Shown: positions 7,790 through 14,938, counted from the stretch's first letter. The stretch is 16,787 nt of DNA from REEB506 sp049317545 (GCA_049317545.1 JBMOIB010000062.1:1-16787), one strand, 5' to 3'. A program made the numbers and translations. The notes: generated by a model from the sequence alone, not told the origin.

Positions 7790-8782
7790 ATGACAAATGC
7801 CCGTTTTGACGTCGTCGCGGTCGGCAACGCGATCGTCGACGTCCTCCATGCCGCCCCCGACAGCTTCCTTGCGGAGCATGACATCGCCCGCGGCGCCATG
7901 ACGTTGATCGACGATGCGCGCGCGCTCTACCTGACCGAGCTGTTCGACGATCCGATCATCGCGGCCGGCGGATCGGCCGCCAACACGCAGACCGGCGTGG
8001 CGAGCTTCGGCGGGCGCGCCGCCTACATCGGCAAGGTCGCCGACGACGCGCTGGGCGCCCGGTTCACGACCGCCTTCCGCGCCGCCGGCGTCCATTTCGA
8101 GACCCCGCCCCGCCACGGCCCGCCGGGCACGGCGCGCTCGATCATCATCGTCTCGCCCGACGGGCAGCGCTCGATGAACACCTATCTCGGCGCCTCGACC
8201 CTGCTCGAGCGCAGCGACATCGACGCCGATCTCATCCGCAGCGGTGCGGTGACCTTCCTCGAGGGGTATCTATTCGATCGCGAGGAGGCCAAGCAGGCGT
8301 TCGTCCACGCCGCCGAAATCGCGCGTGCGGCGGACCGCAAGGTGGCGCTGACGTTGTCGGACCTGTTCTGCGTCGATCGCCACCGCGACGCCTTCCGCCA
8401 CCTGGTCGCCGGCCACGTGGATATCCTGTTCGCCAACGAGCAGGAGTTGCTCGCGCTCTATCAGACCTCGAGCCTCGAAGATGCGCTCGCTTCGGCGCGC
8501 GCGGCCTGCCCGGTCGTTGCGGTGACGCGTTCGGCGAAGGGGTCAGTCGTCGTCGCCGGCGGCGATGTCATTGTGGTGACCGCTGCGCCTGTTGCGCACG
8601 TCGTCGACACGACGGGCGCAGGCGACCTCTATGCCGCCGGCTTCCTCTTTGGCTATGCGACGGGGCGTCCGCTCGACCAGTGCGGCCGGCTTGGCTCTAT
8701 CGCCGCCGCTGAAGTCATCGGACACATGGGGCCGCGGCCGGAGGCTTCGCTCGCGAAGTTGGCGGCGGCGCATGGGCTGTAG
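7790..8782 (+). CDS. PfkB-family carbohydrate kinase, adenosine kinase-like
   Basis: A 330-aa sugar kinase of the PfkB/ribokinase superfamily, phosphorylating a ribosyl-type substrate with ATP in the cytoplasm. PfkB signature 1 is GGSAANTQTGVASFGGRAAY, and signature 2, the anion hole with the catalytic aspartate, is DTTGAGD (Asp279). The stretch QRSMNTYLGAS is typical of the adenosine kinase-like branch (cd01168 type), and VVAVGNAIVDVL matches the family's N-terminal strand. ATG at 7790 (MTNARFDVVAVGN) is preferred over the in-frame ATG at 7754 because it fits family N-termini, although no strong ribosome-binding site precedes it. The substrate (adenosine, inosine, another nucleoside or a sugar) cannot be decided from sequence alone. 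Confidence 0.93.
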   Translation: MTNARFDVVAVGNAIVDVLHAAPDSFLAEHDIARGAMTLIDDARALYLTELFDDPIIAAGGSAANTQTGVASFGGRAAYIGKVADDALGARFTTAFRAAGVHFETPPRHGPPGTARSIIIVSPDGQRSMNTYLGASTLLERSDIDADLIRSGAVTFLEGYLFDREEAKQAFVHAAEIARAADRKVALTLSDLFCVDRHRDAFRHLVAGHVDILFANEQELLALYQTSSLEDALASARAACPVVAVTRSAKGSVVVAGGDVIVVTAAPVAHVVDTTGAGDLYAAGFLFGYATGRPLDQCGRLGSIAAAEVIGHMGPRPEASLAKLAAAHGL

Positions 8783-8824
8783 GCCGCGCGTCCCCCACCC
8801 CGCCTTGATCGCTCAGCCGCTGGC

Positions 8825-8989
8825 ATGCGGGAACGTACGGAACCTCGTCGACGACGATGCTCCCGCGAAGCCCCGCTGTCAGACTTTTGCCGCCGGCGCC
8901 AAGGATGCGCCACCCCGCCCGTGCGGATGCTGATGGCGTTCGCCGACGCCTATGTGGCGATCCGGGATCGGGAGGAGGGCATTATCTAA
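8825..8989 (+). CDS. Possible small ORF, 54 aa, unproven
   Basis: An open frame in the 277-base gap between the kinase and PHA synthase genes. It starts ATG at 8825 and ends TAA at 8987-8989. The first half is Arg-rich (MRERTEPRRRRCSREAP) and the second half reads more like protein (MLMAFADAYVAIRDREEG) with three cysteines. No clear ribosome-binding site is visible and no family is recognised. An internal GTG at 8921 could start a shorter peptide. It may be chance in GC-rich sequence. Confidence 0.15.
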   Translation: MRERTEPRRRRCSREAPLSDFCRRRQGCATPPVRMLMAFADAYVAIRDREEGII

Positions 8990-9059
8990 AGGTCGATGCG
9001 GCGATCCGCCCCGCGGCGCGTTTGCGGAATTGGCGCCATTGGCGGGCATAGAGAGGCCC

Positions 9060-10862
9060 ATGAACGCTCCGTCCCGCCCCGTGCCGCGCCCCGTCCCCCC
9101 GCCGCCCGCGCAATCCGCGACGGCAGCCGCCCCAGCGCCGCCTACGACGTCGCCCCATCGCTCCGATCGCGACGCGTTCGATAGGGCCGCCCGCGCTTAT
9201 GAAGCCCGGGCCACCCACGGCGTCTCGCCGGCGGCGCTCACCGCGACCGTCGCCGATTGGGCGACCCAACTCGCCCGCGCGCCGGGCAAGCAGATCGACC
9301 TCGCCGAGCGCGCGGTAAGTGATTCCCTAAGACTGGGCCTCTACGCCTGGAAGTCCGCCATGGGCCTCAATCCCGATCCGCTCTACCCACCGGCGAATGG
9401 CGATCGCCGCTTCGACGAGCCGGAATGGTCGCACTTTCCGTTCAACGTCATGGCCCAAAGCGCGCGCGCCACGGAAGCCTGGTGGGATGCCGCGACGACC
9501 GGCGTACACGGACTACCGTCCCGGCGCGCGGAACAGGTGCGATTTCTGGCGCATCAGGCCCTGGACGTGCTGTCGCCGAGCGCGAACCCCATGCTCAATC
9601 CAGCGGTGCTACGCACCACCATCCAAGAATCCGGCGCAAATCTGGTGCGCGGCGCCGCCAATTTCGCCGACGACATCGACCGCACGATCAACAAGCGCCC
9701 GGCCGCCGGCGCCGAGGCTTTTCAGGTCGGCGTCAACATCGCCGCGACGCCTGGCGAGGTCGTCTTCCGCAACAGGCTGATGGAGCTGATCCGCTTCGCG
9801 CCGCAGACCAAGGACGTCTTCGCCGAGCCGATCCTGATCGCGCCGGCCTGGATCATGAAATACTACATTCTGGATCTGTCGGCGGAGAACTCGCTCGTCC
9901 GCTGGCTCGTCGAGCGCGGCTTCACCGTCTACGTCATTTCCTGGCGCAATCCGGATGCGGACGATCGCAATCTCGGACTCGACGATTATCGCCGCCTCGG
10001 CATTCTCGCCGCGATAGATGCCGTTTCGGCCGCCTCCCCGGGCGCGAAAATTCATGCCTGCGGCTATTGCCTGGGCGGCACGATCCTCTCGATCGCCGCG
10101 GCCGCGATGGCGCGCGACGGCGACGACCGTCTCGCGTCGCTTACGCTCCTCGCTGCGCAGACCGATTTCGCGCAGGCGGGTGAATTGATGCTGTTCGTCG
10201 ACGAGAGCCAGCTCGCCGCGCTCGACGATTTGATGTGGGCGCAGGGCTTCCTCGACACGACTCAGATGGCCGGCGCGTTCCAGGCGCTGCGTTCGAACGA
10301 TCTCGTCTGGTCAAAGCGCATCCGCGAATACTGGCTCGGCGAGCGCGAGCCGATGAGCGATATGATGGCCTGGAACGCCGATCAGACGCGCATGCCCTAT
10401 CGGATGCATAGCGAATATCTGCACGGCCTGTTCCTGGAGAACCGCCTTTCGACCGGGCGCTTCGCTGTCGATGGCCGGATCATCTCGCTGGGCGACATCC
10501 GCGCGCCGATTTTCGCGGTCGGCACCACTAAAGACCACATCGCGCCCTGGCGCTCGGTCTACAAAATCGCGCTCACCGCCCGGGCGCCGGTGACGTTCGC
10601 CCTGACCACGGGCGGACACAACGCCGGGATCGTCAGCCCGCCCGGCACGGCTCATCGCAGCTTTCAGATCTCGACGCGCTGCGGGAGCGACGCCTATATC
10701 GATCCGGAGACCTGGGCTGTGCATGCGCCGAAGCGCGACGGCTCATGGTGGCCGGCCTGGAGCGAATGGCTCGCGGCGCATTCGTCGGCCAAGAAGATCG
10801 CGCCGCCGCCGATGGAGCCCTCGCTCGCGCCGGCGCCGGGCACGTACGTGTTCCAGCGCTAG
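9060..10862 (+). CDS. phaC: Class I-type poly(3-hydroxyalkanoate) synthase
   Basis: Polymerises 3-hydroxyacyl-CoA into storage polyester at granule surfaces; 600 aa, normal for class I. After a Pro/Ala-rich leader (residues 1-38) there is a PHBC_N-like segment (SPAALTATVADWATQLARAP), then the PhaC N-terminal domain (FNVMAQSARATEAWWDAATT) and the alpha/beta-hydrolase core. The lipase-like box GYCLGG carries the catalytic Cys337; Asp492 (GTTKDHIAPW) and His520 (GGHNAGIV) complete the triad. The Cys-for-Ser lipase box and intact triad support an active synthase. The start ATG is preceded by GAGAGG a few bases upstream. No phaA, phaB, phaR or phasin gene is nearby. Its stop TAG overlaps the stop of convergent folD inside CTAG at 10859-10862. 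Some genomes carry several phaC paralogues, so this may not be the main synthase. Confidence 0.95.
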   Translation: MNAPSRPVPRPVPPPPAQSATAAAPAPPTTSPHRSDRDAFDRAARAYEARATHGVSPAALTATVADWATQLARAPGKQIDLAERAVSDSLRLGLYAWKSAMGLNPDPLYPPANGDRRFDEPEWSHFPFNVMAQSARATEAWWDAATTGVHGLPSRRAEQVRFLAHQALDVLSPSANPMLNPAVLRTTIQESGANLVRGAANFADDIDRTINKRPAAGAEAFQVGVNIAATPGEVVFRNRLMELIRFAPQTKDVFAEPILIAPAWIMKYYILDLSAENSLVRWLVERGFTVYVISWRNPDADDRNLGLDDYRRLGILAAIDAVSAASPGAKIHACGYCLGGTILSIAAAAMARDGDDRLASLTLLAAQTDFAQAGELMLFVDESQLAALDDLMWAQGFLDTTQMAGAFQALRSNDLVWSKRIREYWLGEREPMSDMMAWNADQTRMPYRMHSEYLHGLFLENRLSTGRFAVDGRIISLGDIRAPIFAVGTTKDHIAPWRSVYKIALTARAPVTFALTTGGHNAGIVSPPGTAHRSFQISTRCGSDAYIDPETWAVHAPKRDGSWWPAWSEWLAAHSSAKKIAPPPMEPSLAPAPGTYVFQR

Positions 10863-11740
10863 AGTTCCGGCGCAGGCCAGCCCCGCCGCGCGCAGGCGGC
10901 TAGGAGCGCATTGCGCAACAGGCAGGCGATCGTCATCGGCCCGACGCCGCCAGGCACCGGCGTGATCCAGGCGGCGCGCTCGACAGCCTCGGCATAGGCG
11001 ACATCGCCCACGAGCTTGGTCTTGTCCTCGCCCTTCTCCGGCGCCGGCACGCGGTTGATGCCGACGTCGATAACCGTCGCACCCGGCTTGACCCAGGCGC
11101 CGCGGATGAGTTCAGGCCGGCCGATCGCGGGCACGAGAATGTCCGCGCTGGCGCACACGGCCGCCAGGTCGCGCGTGCGCGAATGGGCCATGGTGACCGT
11201 GCAGTTTTTCTCAAGGAAGAGCTGCGCGGCCGGTTTGCCGACCAGGATCGAACGACCGACGACGACGACATGCGCGCTGGTCAGATCGCCCAACGCCCGC
11301 TCCGCCAGGATCACGCAGCCAACGGGCGTGCACGGCCGCAGGCCCGGCTTGCCGAGCGCCAGCCGACCGGCGCCCACGTCCGTTAGACCATCGACATCCT
11401 TGTCCGGATCGATCTCGGCGAGCACGCGGGCGGCGTCGATATGGGCAGGCAGCGGCATCTGGACGAGGATGCCGTCGACCTCCGGATCCGCGCTGAGCGC
11501 CCGCACGCGCGCTGCGACTTCGCTCTCGGCCGTGTCGCCCGGCAGTTCGATATGGAGGGAACGCATGCCCGCGGCCGTCGTCAGGCGCGCCTTGTTGCGC
11601 ACATAGACCTGGCTCGCCGGATCCTCGCCGACGAGCACCACAGCCAAGGTCGGCTGGCTGGGCGCTTTCGCCACCGCCGCCGCGACGCTCGCGCGCAGCT
11701 CCGCGGCGATGGCCGTTCCGTCGATGATTTGCGCGCTCAT
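10859..11740 (-). CDS. folD: Bifunctional methylene-THF dehydrogenase/cyclohydrolase
   Basis: Interconverts 5,10-methylene-, methenyl- and 10-formyl-tetrahydrofolate, supplying one-carbon units for purine, fMet-tRNA and related synthesis; cytoplasmic. 293 aa, standard length. Motifs: the GEDPASQVYVRNKAR segment with catalytic Lys50; DGILVQMPLP with the active-site Gln; DKDVDGL; PCTPVGC; the NAD(P)-binding VVVVGRSILVGKP; and the terminal signature ITPVPGGVGPMTIACLL. All key family residues appear present. Start ATG 11740 overlaps the stop of the DUF167 gene as ATGA, so it is the last gene of a yggT-DUF167-folD operon. Its stop is shared with that of the convergent phaC. Confidence 0.98.
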   Translation of the reverse strand: MSAQIIDGTAIAAELRASVAAAVAKAPSQPTLAVVLVGEDPASQVYVRNKARLTTAAGMRSLHIELPGDTAESEVAARVRALSADPEVDGILVQMPLPAHIDAARVLAEIDPDKDVDGLTDVGAGRLALGKPGLRPCTPVGCVILAERALGDLTSAHVVVVGRSILVGKPAAQLFLEKNCTVTMAHSRTRDLAAVCASADILVPAIGRPELIRGAWVKPGATVIDVGINRVPAPEKGEDKTKLVGDVAYAEAVERAAWITPVPGGVGPMTIACLLRNALLAACARRGWPAPEL

Positions 11741-12057
11741 GGCCTGTCTCCCAAAAGCTTGGAAATCGCCTCTTCAAGGCTGACGCCCGCCGCCGCGACG
11801 ATCTTGATCCGGGCGGTATGACCCCGTTCGACGCTCAAATCGCTTTTGGGCCGCCCCAGAGACTTGGCGAGCATCGCCTCGAGCGCGGCATTCGCGGCGC
11901 CATTCTCGGGCGCAGCGCGGACGCGGGCCTTCAGATGCGCCTCCCCGGCGGCGTCGACAGCCGCGCCTTCGATGCGATCGGCCCCACCGGAGGGCGTCAG
12001 CCGCACACGGATGCGCACGCCGTCGACCGCCGCGAGGATCGGGCCCTCCGCGCTCAA
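11737..12057 (-). CDS. DUF167 (YggU-like) family protein
   Basis: A small cytoplasmic protein (106 aa) resembling the DUF167/YggU family, whose molecular role is unknown. Family features: RIRVRLTPSGGADRIEG at the first strands, HLKARVRAAPENGAANAALE (the conserved APxxGxAN segment), and SDLSVERGHTARIKIV at the end. Start: TTG at 12057 forms a TTGA overlap with the stop of yggT; no ATG is available upstream of the conserved domain, and a GTG about 13 codons further in would cut the first strand, so TTG is chosen. The end overlaps folD by 4 bases. YggT and YggU neighbours are common in proteobacteria. Confidence 0.93.
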   Translation of the reverse strand: MSAEGPILAAVDGVRIRVRLTPSGGADRIEGAAVDAAGEAHLKARVRAAPENGAANAALEAMLAKSLGRPKSDLSVERGHTARIKIVAAAGVSLEEAISKLLGDRP

Positions 12058-12332
12058 AGGATGTTGCGCAGCAGCACCTGGACGAAGCCGAGCCCGAGGA
12101 TCAGCACCATGGGCGACAGATCAAGCCCGCCGACCGAGGGTATGACGTTGCGGATCGGACGGAGCATCGGATCCGTCAGGCGCGTGGTCATATCCCAAAC
12201 CGTCGAAACGAAGCGGTTGCGACGGCTGATGACATCGAACGCGACGAGCCAGGAGATGACGGCGTTCACGATCAACAAGATGATGATGAGCTGGATGATG
12301 GTGTTCACCAGCCAAACAAAGGCGCCGATCAT
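12054..12332 (-). CDS. YggT family integral membrane protein
   Basis: A 92-aa membrane protein of the YGGT family with a single repeat unit, the short form common outside gammaproteobacteria. It has an N-terminal transmembrane helix (VWLVNTIIQLIIILLIVNAV), a loop with the family motif TRLTDPMLRPIRNVIPSVGG, and a second helix (SPMVLILGLGFVQVLL). Function is unclear; YggT proteins have been linked to osmotic tolerance and, in other bacteria, to cell-division or membrane-shape phenotypes. ATG at 12332 has AGGAG six bases upstream on the minus strand. First gene of the yggT-DUF167-folD operon; the promoter should lie in 12333-12400 but no convincing boxes were seen. Confidence 0.95.
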   Translation of the reverse strand: MIGAFVWLVNTIIQLIIILLIVNAVISWLVAFDVISRRNRFVSTVWDMTTRLTDPMLRPIRNVIPSVGGLDLSPMVLILGLGFVQVLLRNIL

Positions 12333-12488
12333 GGGACTCCTGCGAAATGCTTGGGCCGCATGTAGCCCTCCCCCCTGAATCGCACAAGGCGGACAGGGCC
12401 TGGGCCGGCAAGGAGGCGGTTGCGCCCGCCCGGATGCCGCGCACAGCCTTCAAGGCGCAACCATCCTCAGGTTCAACGTCGAAGGCTT

Positions 12489-12514
12489 GGGCGCCGACCA
12501 CACGATCGGCGCCC
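12489..12514 (-). terminator. Hairpin downstream of the acyl-CoA dehydrogenase gene
   Basis: A perfect 9-bp inverted repeat (GGGCGCCGA at 12489-12497, TCGGCGCCC at 12506-12514) with an 8-nt loop lies about 50 bases after the stop of the minus-strand dehydrogenase gene. No strong U-run follows on either strand, so it may act as a 3'-end stabiliser or an imperfect terminator. The rest of 12333-12566 holds no recognisable gene. Confidence 0.45.
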
Positions 12515-12566
12515 GCCCGGGCGTCTCAATGCTGGAACGCCGAACATCTTGGCGCGGTCGCAGGCT

Positions 12567-13712
12567 TCAGCCGTCGATGTCCCAACCGAGGGCGACGCGG
12601 CCCGTAAATCGCTGTTGGGGCTTTTCCTGCATGGGATGGAACCGCGCGCCCTGCACGTCGCGAAAGGCGCGTTCGAGGCCGACGTCACGGTAGAACGATG
12701 CGCCGCCCGCGACCTCCATGGCTCGTTCCACGGTCTTGATCGCAGCGTCGCCGACCAGGGTGCGCCCGATCATCGCCCGGCTCGTGGTTTCCGGCCCCGG
12801 GGCGCTGGTCGCGGCGTTCTCGATCATGTCGTTGAGCGCCAGCGTCGCGACGGCGAACGCGTTCTCCATTTCACCGACCAGATAGGCGATGGCGCCGTCG
12901 TCGGCCTTTTTCCGGGCGATTTTCAGCGCCGTCGCGCGCGCGCCTTCGGCGACGCCGACGTAAGCGGAATAGATCAGCGGAAACGCCATCATCGAAATCA
13001 TGTGGAACAGCGGATGCCACTTGCCTTGCGGCCGCCGCCCCGAAATCGCGGCGTCGGGGATGAAGACGTCCTTCATGTCGACGTCATGCGAGCCTGTGCC
13101 GCGCATGCCCATGACGCGCCACGTTTCCAGGATCGAAACACCCTCAGCCTTGAGGGAGACGCCGAAGTGAAGGACCGTCGGACCAGCCTCTGGATCTTCG
13201 TAGACGACGCTGGTCATCAGCAGATCGCCCGCGAGGCAGCCGCTGGAAAAGGCCTTGCGCGCCGTGACGCGGAAGCCGCCATCGACCTTCACCGCGACGC
13301 CCGCGCTCTTGAGCCAGTCCGAGCCGCCGCTGGACACGAGAACAAGATCCTCGGCAGCGACCCGTCTCAGCAGGCCGTCTGTCGGGGCGTTCAAATGGCG
13401 CCAACGCCAAGCTGCAACCGCCACCAGATGCGAATGCATCGAGAAGGCGAGCGCCGTTGCGCCGCAGCACGTCCCCAGACGCTGGATGACGTGGCACAGC
13501 TCCGCCTGCGTCGCGCCGTATCCGCCGAGTTCGACCGGGACGAGCGCCTTCAGCAAGCCCTCGTCCTTAAGGCGCGCATAGGCTTCAGTGACGAAGCTCT
13601 CCTCAGCGTCATGCCGCGCGGCCTGCGCGGCGAATTCGACGCCGATACGGTCGGCGACGGCCATCCAGTCGCGCGCGACCGGTTGAACGCGATCCTTCAG
13701 CTCTACCGACAT
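12567..13712 (-). CDS. Acyl-CoA dehydrogenase family flavoprotein
   Basis: A 381-aa protein resembling the acyl-CoA dehydrogenase superfamily, using FAD to oxidise acyl-CoA or, in the DszC/HpaB-like branch, acting as a flavin-dependent monooxygenase. Order: an N-terminal helical domain (residues 1-110, ending ALAFSMHSHLVAVAAWRWRH), a middle beta domain (about 120-215; AFSSGCLAGDLLMTS, then WRVMGMRGTGSHDVDM, the usual family signature), and a C-terminal four-helix domain (VGVAEGARATALKIARK onward) ending RAFRDVQGARFHPMQEKPQQ. The catalytic base and substrate cannot be assigned by eye. The start has AAGGA six bases upstream. It is divergent from an HxlR-type regulator with repeats between them, so the regulator probably controls this gene; an aromatic or unusual acyl substrate is possible. 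Confidence 0.9.
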   Translation of the reverse strand: MSVELKDRVQPVARDWMAVADRIGVEFAAQAARHDAEESFVTEAYARLKDEGLLKALVPVELGGYGATQAELCHVIQRLGTCCGATALAFSMHSHLVAVAAWRWRHLNAPTDGLLRRVAAEDLVLVSSGGSDWLKSAGVAVKVDGGFRVTARKAFSSGCLAGDLLMTSVVYEDPEAGPTVLHFGVSLKAEGVSILETWRVMGMRGTGSHDVDMKDVFIPDAAISGRRPQGKWHPLFHMISMMAFPLIYSAYVGVAEGARATALKIARKKADDGAIAYLVGEMENAFAVATLALNDMIENAATSAPGPETTSRAMIGRTLVGDAAIKTVERAMEVAGGASFYRDVGLERAFRDVQGARFHPMQEKPQQRFTGRVALGWDIDG

Positions 13713-13738
13713 TTCTGATCCTTGAGTTCAAATCCCAG

Positions 13739-13754
13739 CATCTGAAGGCAGATG
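13739..13754. repeat. Short hairpin in the divergent intergenic region
   Basis: CATCTG at 13739-13744 and CAGATG at 13749-13754 form a perfect 6-bp inverted repeat with a 4-base centre (AAGG). It lies in the 151-base gap between the dehydrogenase and HxlR genes, close to the dehydrogenase leader. It may be an additional protein site or a leader hairpin; no function can be shown. Confidence 0.35.
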
Positions 13755-13776
13755 TCCGCTTCCAGAGATCGCCGCG

Positions 13777-13819
13777 CCAGTTCTGAAACTGAATCTCCGC
13801 GATACAGAAACTGAACTGG
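13777..13819. promoter_or_regulatory. Putative HxlR operator region (repeated GAAACTGAA)
   Basis: Between the divergent dehydrogenase and regulator genes, GAAACTGAA occurs twice in the same orientation (13785-13793 and 13807-13815), 22 bases apart, about two helical turns. The first copy is part of the near-palindrome CAGTTctgaAACTG (13778-13791). The whole block is framed by the inverted pair CCAGTTC (13777-13783) and GAACTGG (13813-13819). This arrangement suits dimeric winged-helix regulators such as HxlR, so autoregulation plus control of the dehydrogenase is likely. Promoter boxes were not identified with confidence. Confidence 0.55.
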
Positions 13820-13863
13820 AGAAAGGCTGCGCATGGCTTACGGTCATTGTCGAGGAGAACGCC

Positions 13864-14562
13864 ATGACACAGGGAAGCTATAAGCAATTCTGTCCGGTCG
13901 CGATGGCGGCGGAGGTCTTGTGCACGCGCTGGACCGTCGTCGTGCTCCGCGAACTCCTTGCGGGTTCGACGCGCTTCAACGACCTGCGACGCGGCGTGCC
14001 GCGGATGTCGCCGGCGCTGCTCTCGCAGAGACTGAAGGATCTCGAGGCCGCGGGCGTCGTCAGGAGAGCAGCGTCGCAGACGGAAGCAGGCGTGTTCGAA
14101 TATCTGCTTACGCCGGCCGGGCGCGCGCTCGAGCCGATCGTCGAGGCGTTCGGCGTCTGGGGCCAAAGGTGGATCGAGAAGGACCTCTCGCTGCAGAATC
14201 TCGACGTCCAGCTTTTGATGTGGGACATGCGCCGCAATCTGGACCTTTCGCCCCTACCGAAGCGGCGGAGCGTGATCCAGTTCAGTTATCCCGAGCTGCC
14301 GCCTGCGCAGCGGTCCTGGTGGCTCCTGGTTGAGCCGAAGGCCGAAGTGGATCTGTGTTCCGTCGATCCGGGCCACGACGTCGACCTTTTCGTGTCCGGC
14401 GACCTGCGCACCATGACGGCCATCTGGATGGGCCACGATACCGTGCGCGGCGCGCTCGCGGCCAAGCGTCTGGCCCTGACCGGCGATCGCAAGCTCGCCG
14501 CCGACATGCAGACATGGCTGGGGCTCAGTCCGTTCGCGCGGCCGAGCAAGATGGCCAGCTGA
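13864..14562 (+). CDS. HxlR-type transcriptional regulator with SCP2-like C-terminus
   Basis: DNA-binding regulator, 232 aa. Residues about 8-100 match the HxlR winged helix: FCPVAMAAEVLCTRWTVVVL with the conserved Trp23, LLAGSTRFNDLRRGVPRMSP, then LLSQRLKDLEAAGVVRR and a wing (TEAGVFEYLLTPAGRAL). Plain HxlR proteins are about 100-150 aa; here a second domain follows (about 115-230), with DVDLFVSGDLRTMTAIWMGH and a final helix resembling SCP2-like lipid or ligand-binding folds. That suggests sensing of an acyl or hydrophobic ligand, fitting the divergent acyl-CoA dehydrogenase; this is inference. GAGGAGA sits just upstream of the ATG. The repeats at 13777-13819 are the likely operator. Confidence 0.88.
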   Translation: MTQGSYKQFCPVAMAAEVLCTRWTVVVLRELLAGSTRFNDLRRGVPRMSPALLSQRLKDLEAAGVVRRAASQTEAGVFEYLLTPAGRALEPIVEAFGVWGQRWIEKDLSLQNLDVQLLMWDMRRNLDLSPLPKRRSVIQFSYPELPPAQRSWWLLVEPKAEVDLCSVDPGHDVDLFVSGDLRTMTAIWMGHDTVRGALAAKRLALTGDRKLAADMQTWLGLSPFARPSKMAS

Positions 14563-14645
14563 CCGCGGTCCAACATGGGGTGATCGCCCTGCGTAGCGTC
14601 GGCGCCGGGTTTCGCTGCGGTCGCCGCCGGTCCCGCGCCCGGTCC

Positions 14646-14675
14646 TTGACGCATGGGCCCCGCCGCCCCTATAGA
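14646..14675 (+). promoter_or_regulatory. Sigma-70-type promoter of tRNA-Ala
   Basis: TTGACG (14646-14651) and TATAGA (14670-14675) are separated by 18 bases, a near-consensus housekeeping promoter. Transcription would start around 14682, about nine bases before the tRNA, giving a very short 5' leader. It is the clearest promoter in the window. Confidence 0.75.
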
Positions 14676-14690
14676 CCCGCTTCCCGCGGA

Positions 14691-14766
14691 GGGCCTGTAG
14701 CTCAGCTGGGAGAGCGCTACGTTCGCATCGTAGAGGTCAGCGGTTCGATCCCGCTCAGGTCCACCA
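14691..14766 (+). tRNA. tRNA-Ala (anticodon CGC)
   Basis: 76-base tRNA with CCA encoded. The acceptor stem is GGGCCTG paired with CAGGTCC and contains the G3:U70 wobble that marks alanine tRNAs. The D-arm is GCTC...GAGC, the anticodon stem CTACG/CGTAG with loop TTCGCAT and anticodon CGC at 14724-14726 (reads GCG), and the T-arm AGCGG-TTCGATC-CCGCT. The discriminator base is A. It is preceded by its own promoter and followed by a hairpin and short repeats. Confidence 0.97.
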
Positions 14767-14771
14767 AGGCT

Positions 14772-14808
14772 CCGTTGAGGTTTTCCAACCAGCTGGTTGG
14801 CTGAACGG
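14772..14808 (+). terminator. Nested hairpin after tRNA-Ala
   Basis: CCAACCAGCTGGTTGG at 14785-14800 is a perfect 16-base palindrome (6-bp stem, AGCT loop in RNA), framed by CCGTT (14772-14776) and AACGG (14804-14808). It starts six bases past the tRNA CCA end, as expected for a tRNA processing or termination structure, but lacks a downstream T-run. Confidence 0.45.
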
Positions 14809-14812
14809 TGAT

Positions 14813-14834
14813 CAAGATACCAACAAGATACCAA
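14813..14834. repeat. Tandem 11-bp repeat CAAGATACCAA x2
   Basis: Two exact head-to-tail copies of CAAGATACCAA (14813-14823, 14824-14834) lie 46 bases past the tRNA. Part of the second copy, GATACCAAA (14827-14835), recurs inverted as TTTGGTATC at 14898-14906. GATACCAA-type direct repeats beside tRNA genes recall integrase arm-binding sites, but no integrase gene is present. The rest of 14835-14938 holds nothing else recognisable. Confidence 0.6.
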
Positions 14835-14938
14835 ACGGGCGGTGACGCGCGGCAAGCTGCGCCGTCGTCGTTCGGCGTCCTTTTGTCTCGTGATGCCTTT
14901 GGTATCGCTGACGCGGCGCTTCGCGCGGCGCCGCGGCC

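Noticed and set aside
12420..13718. A 432-codon plus-strand frame opposite the acyl-CoA dehydrogenase gene
   Set aside because: The minus strand has the conserved MRGTGSHDV signature and family length; this frame is the shadow.
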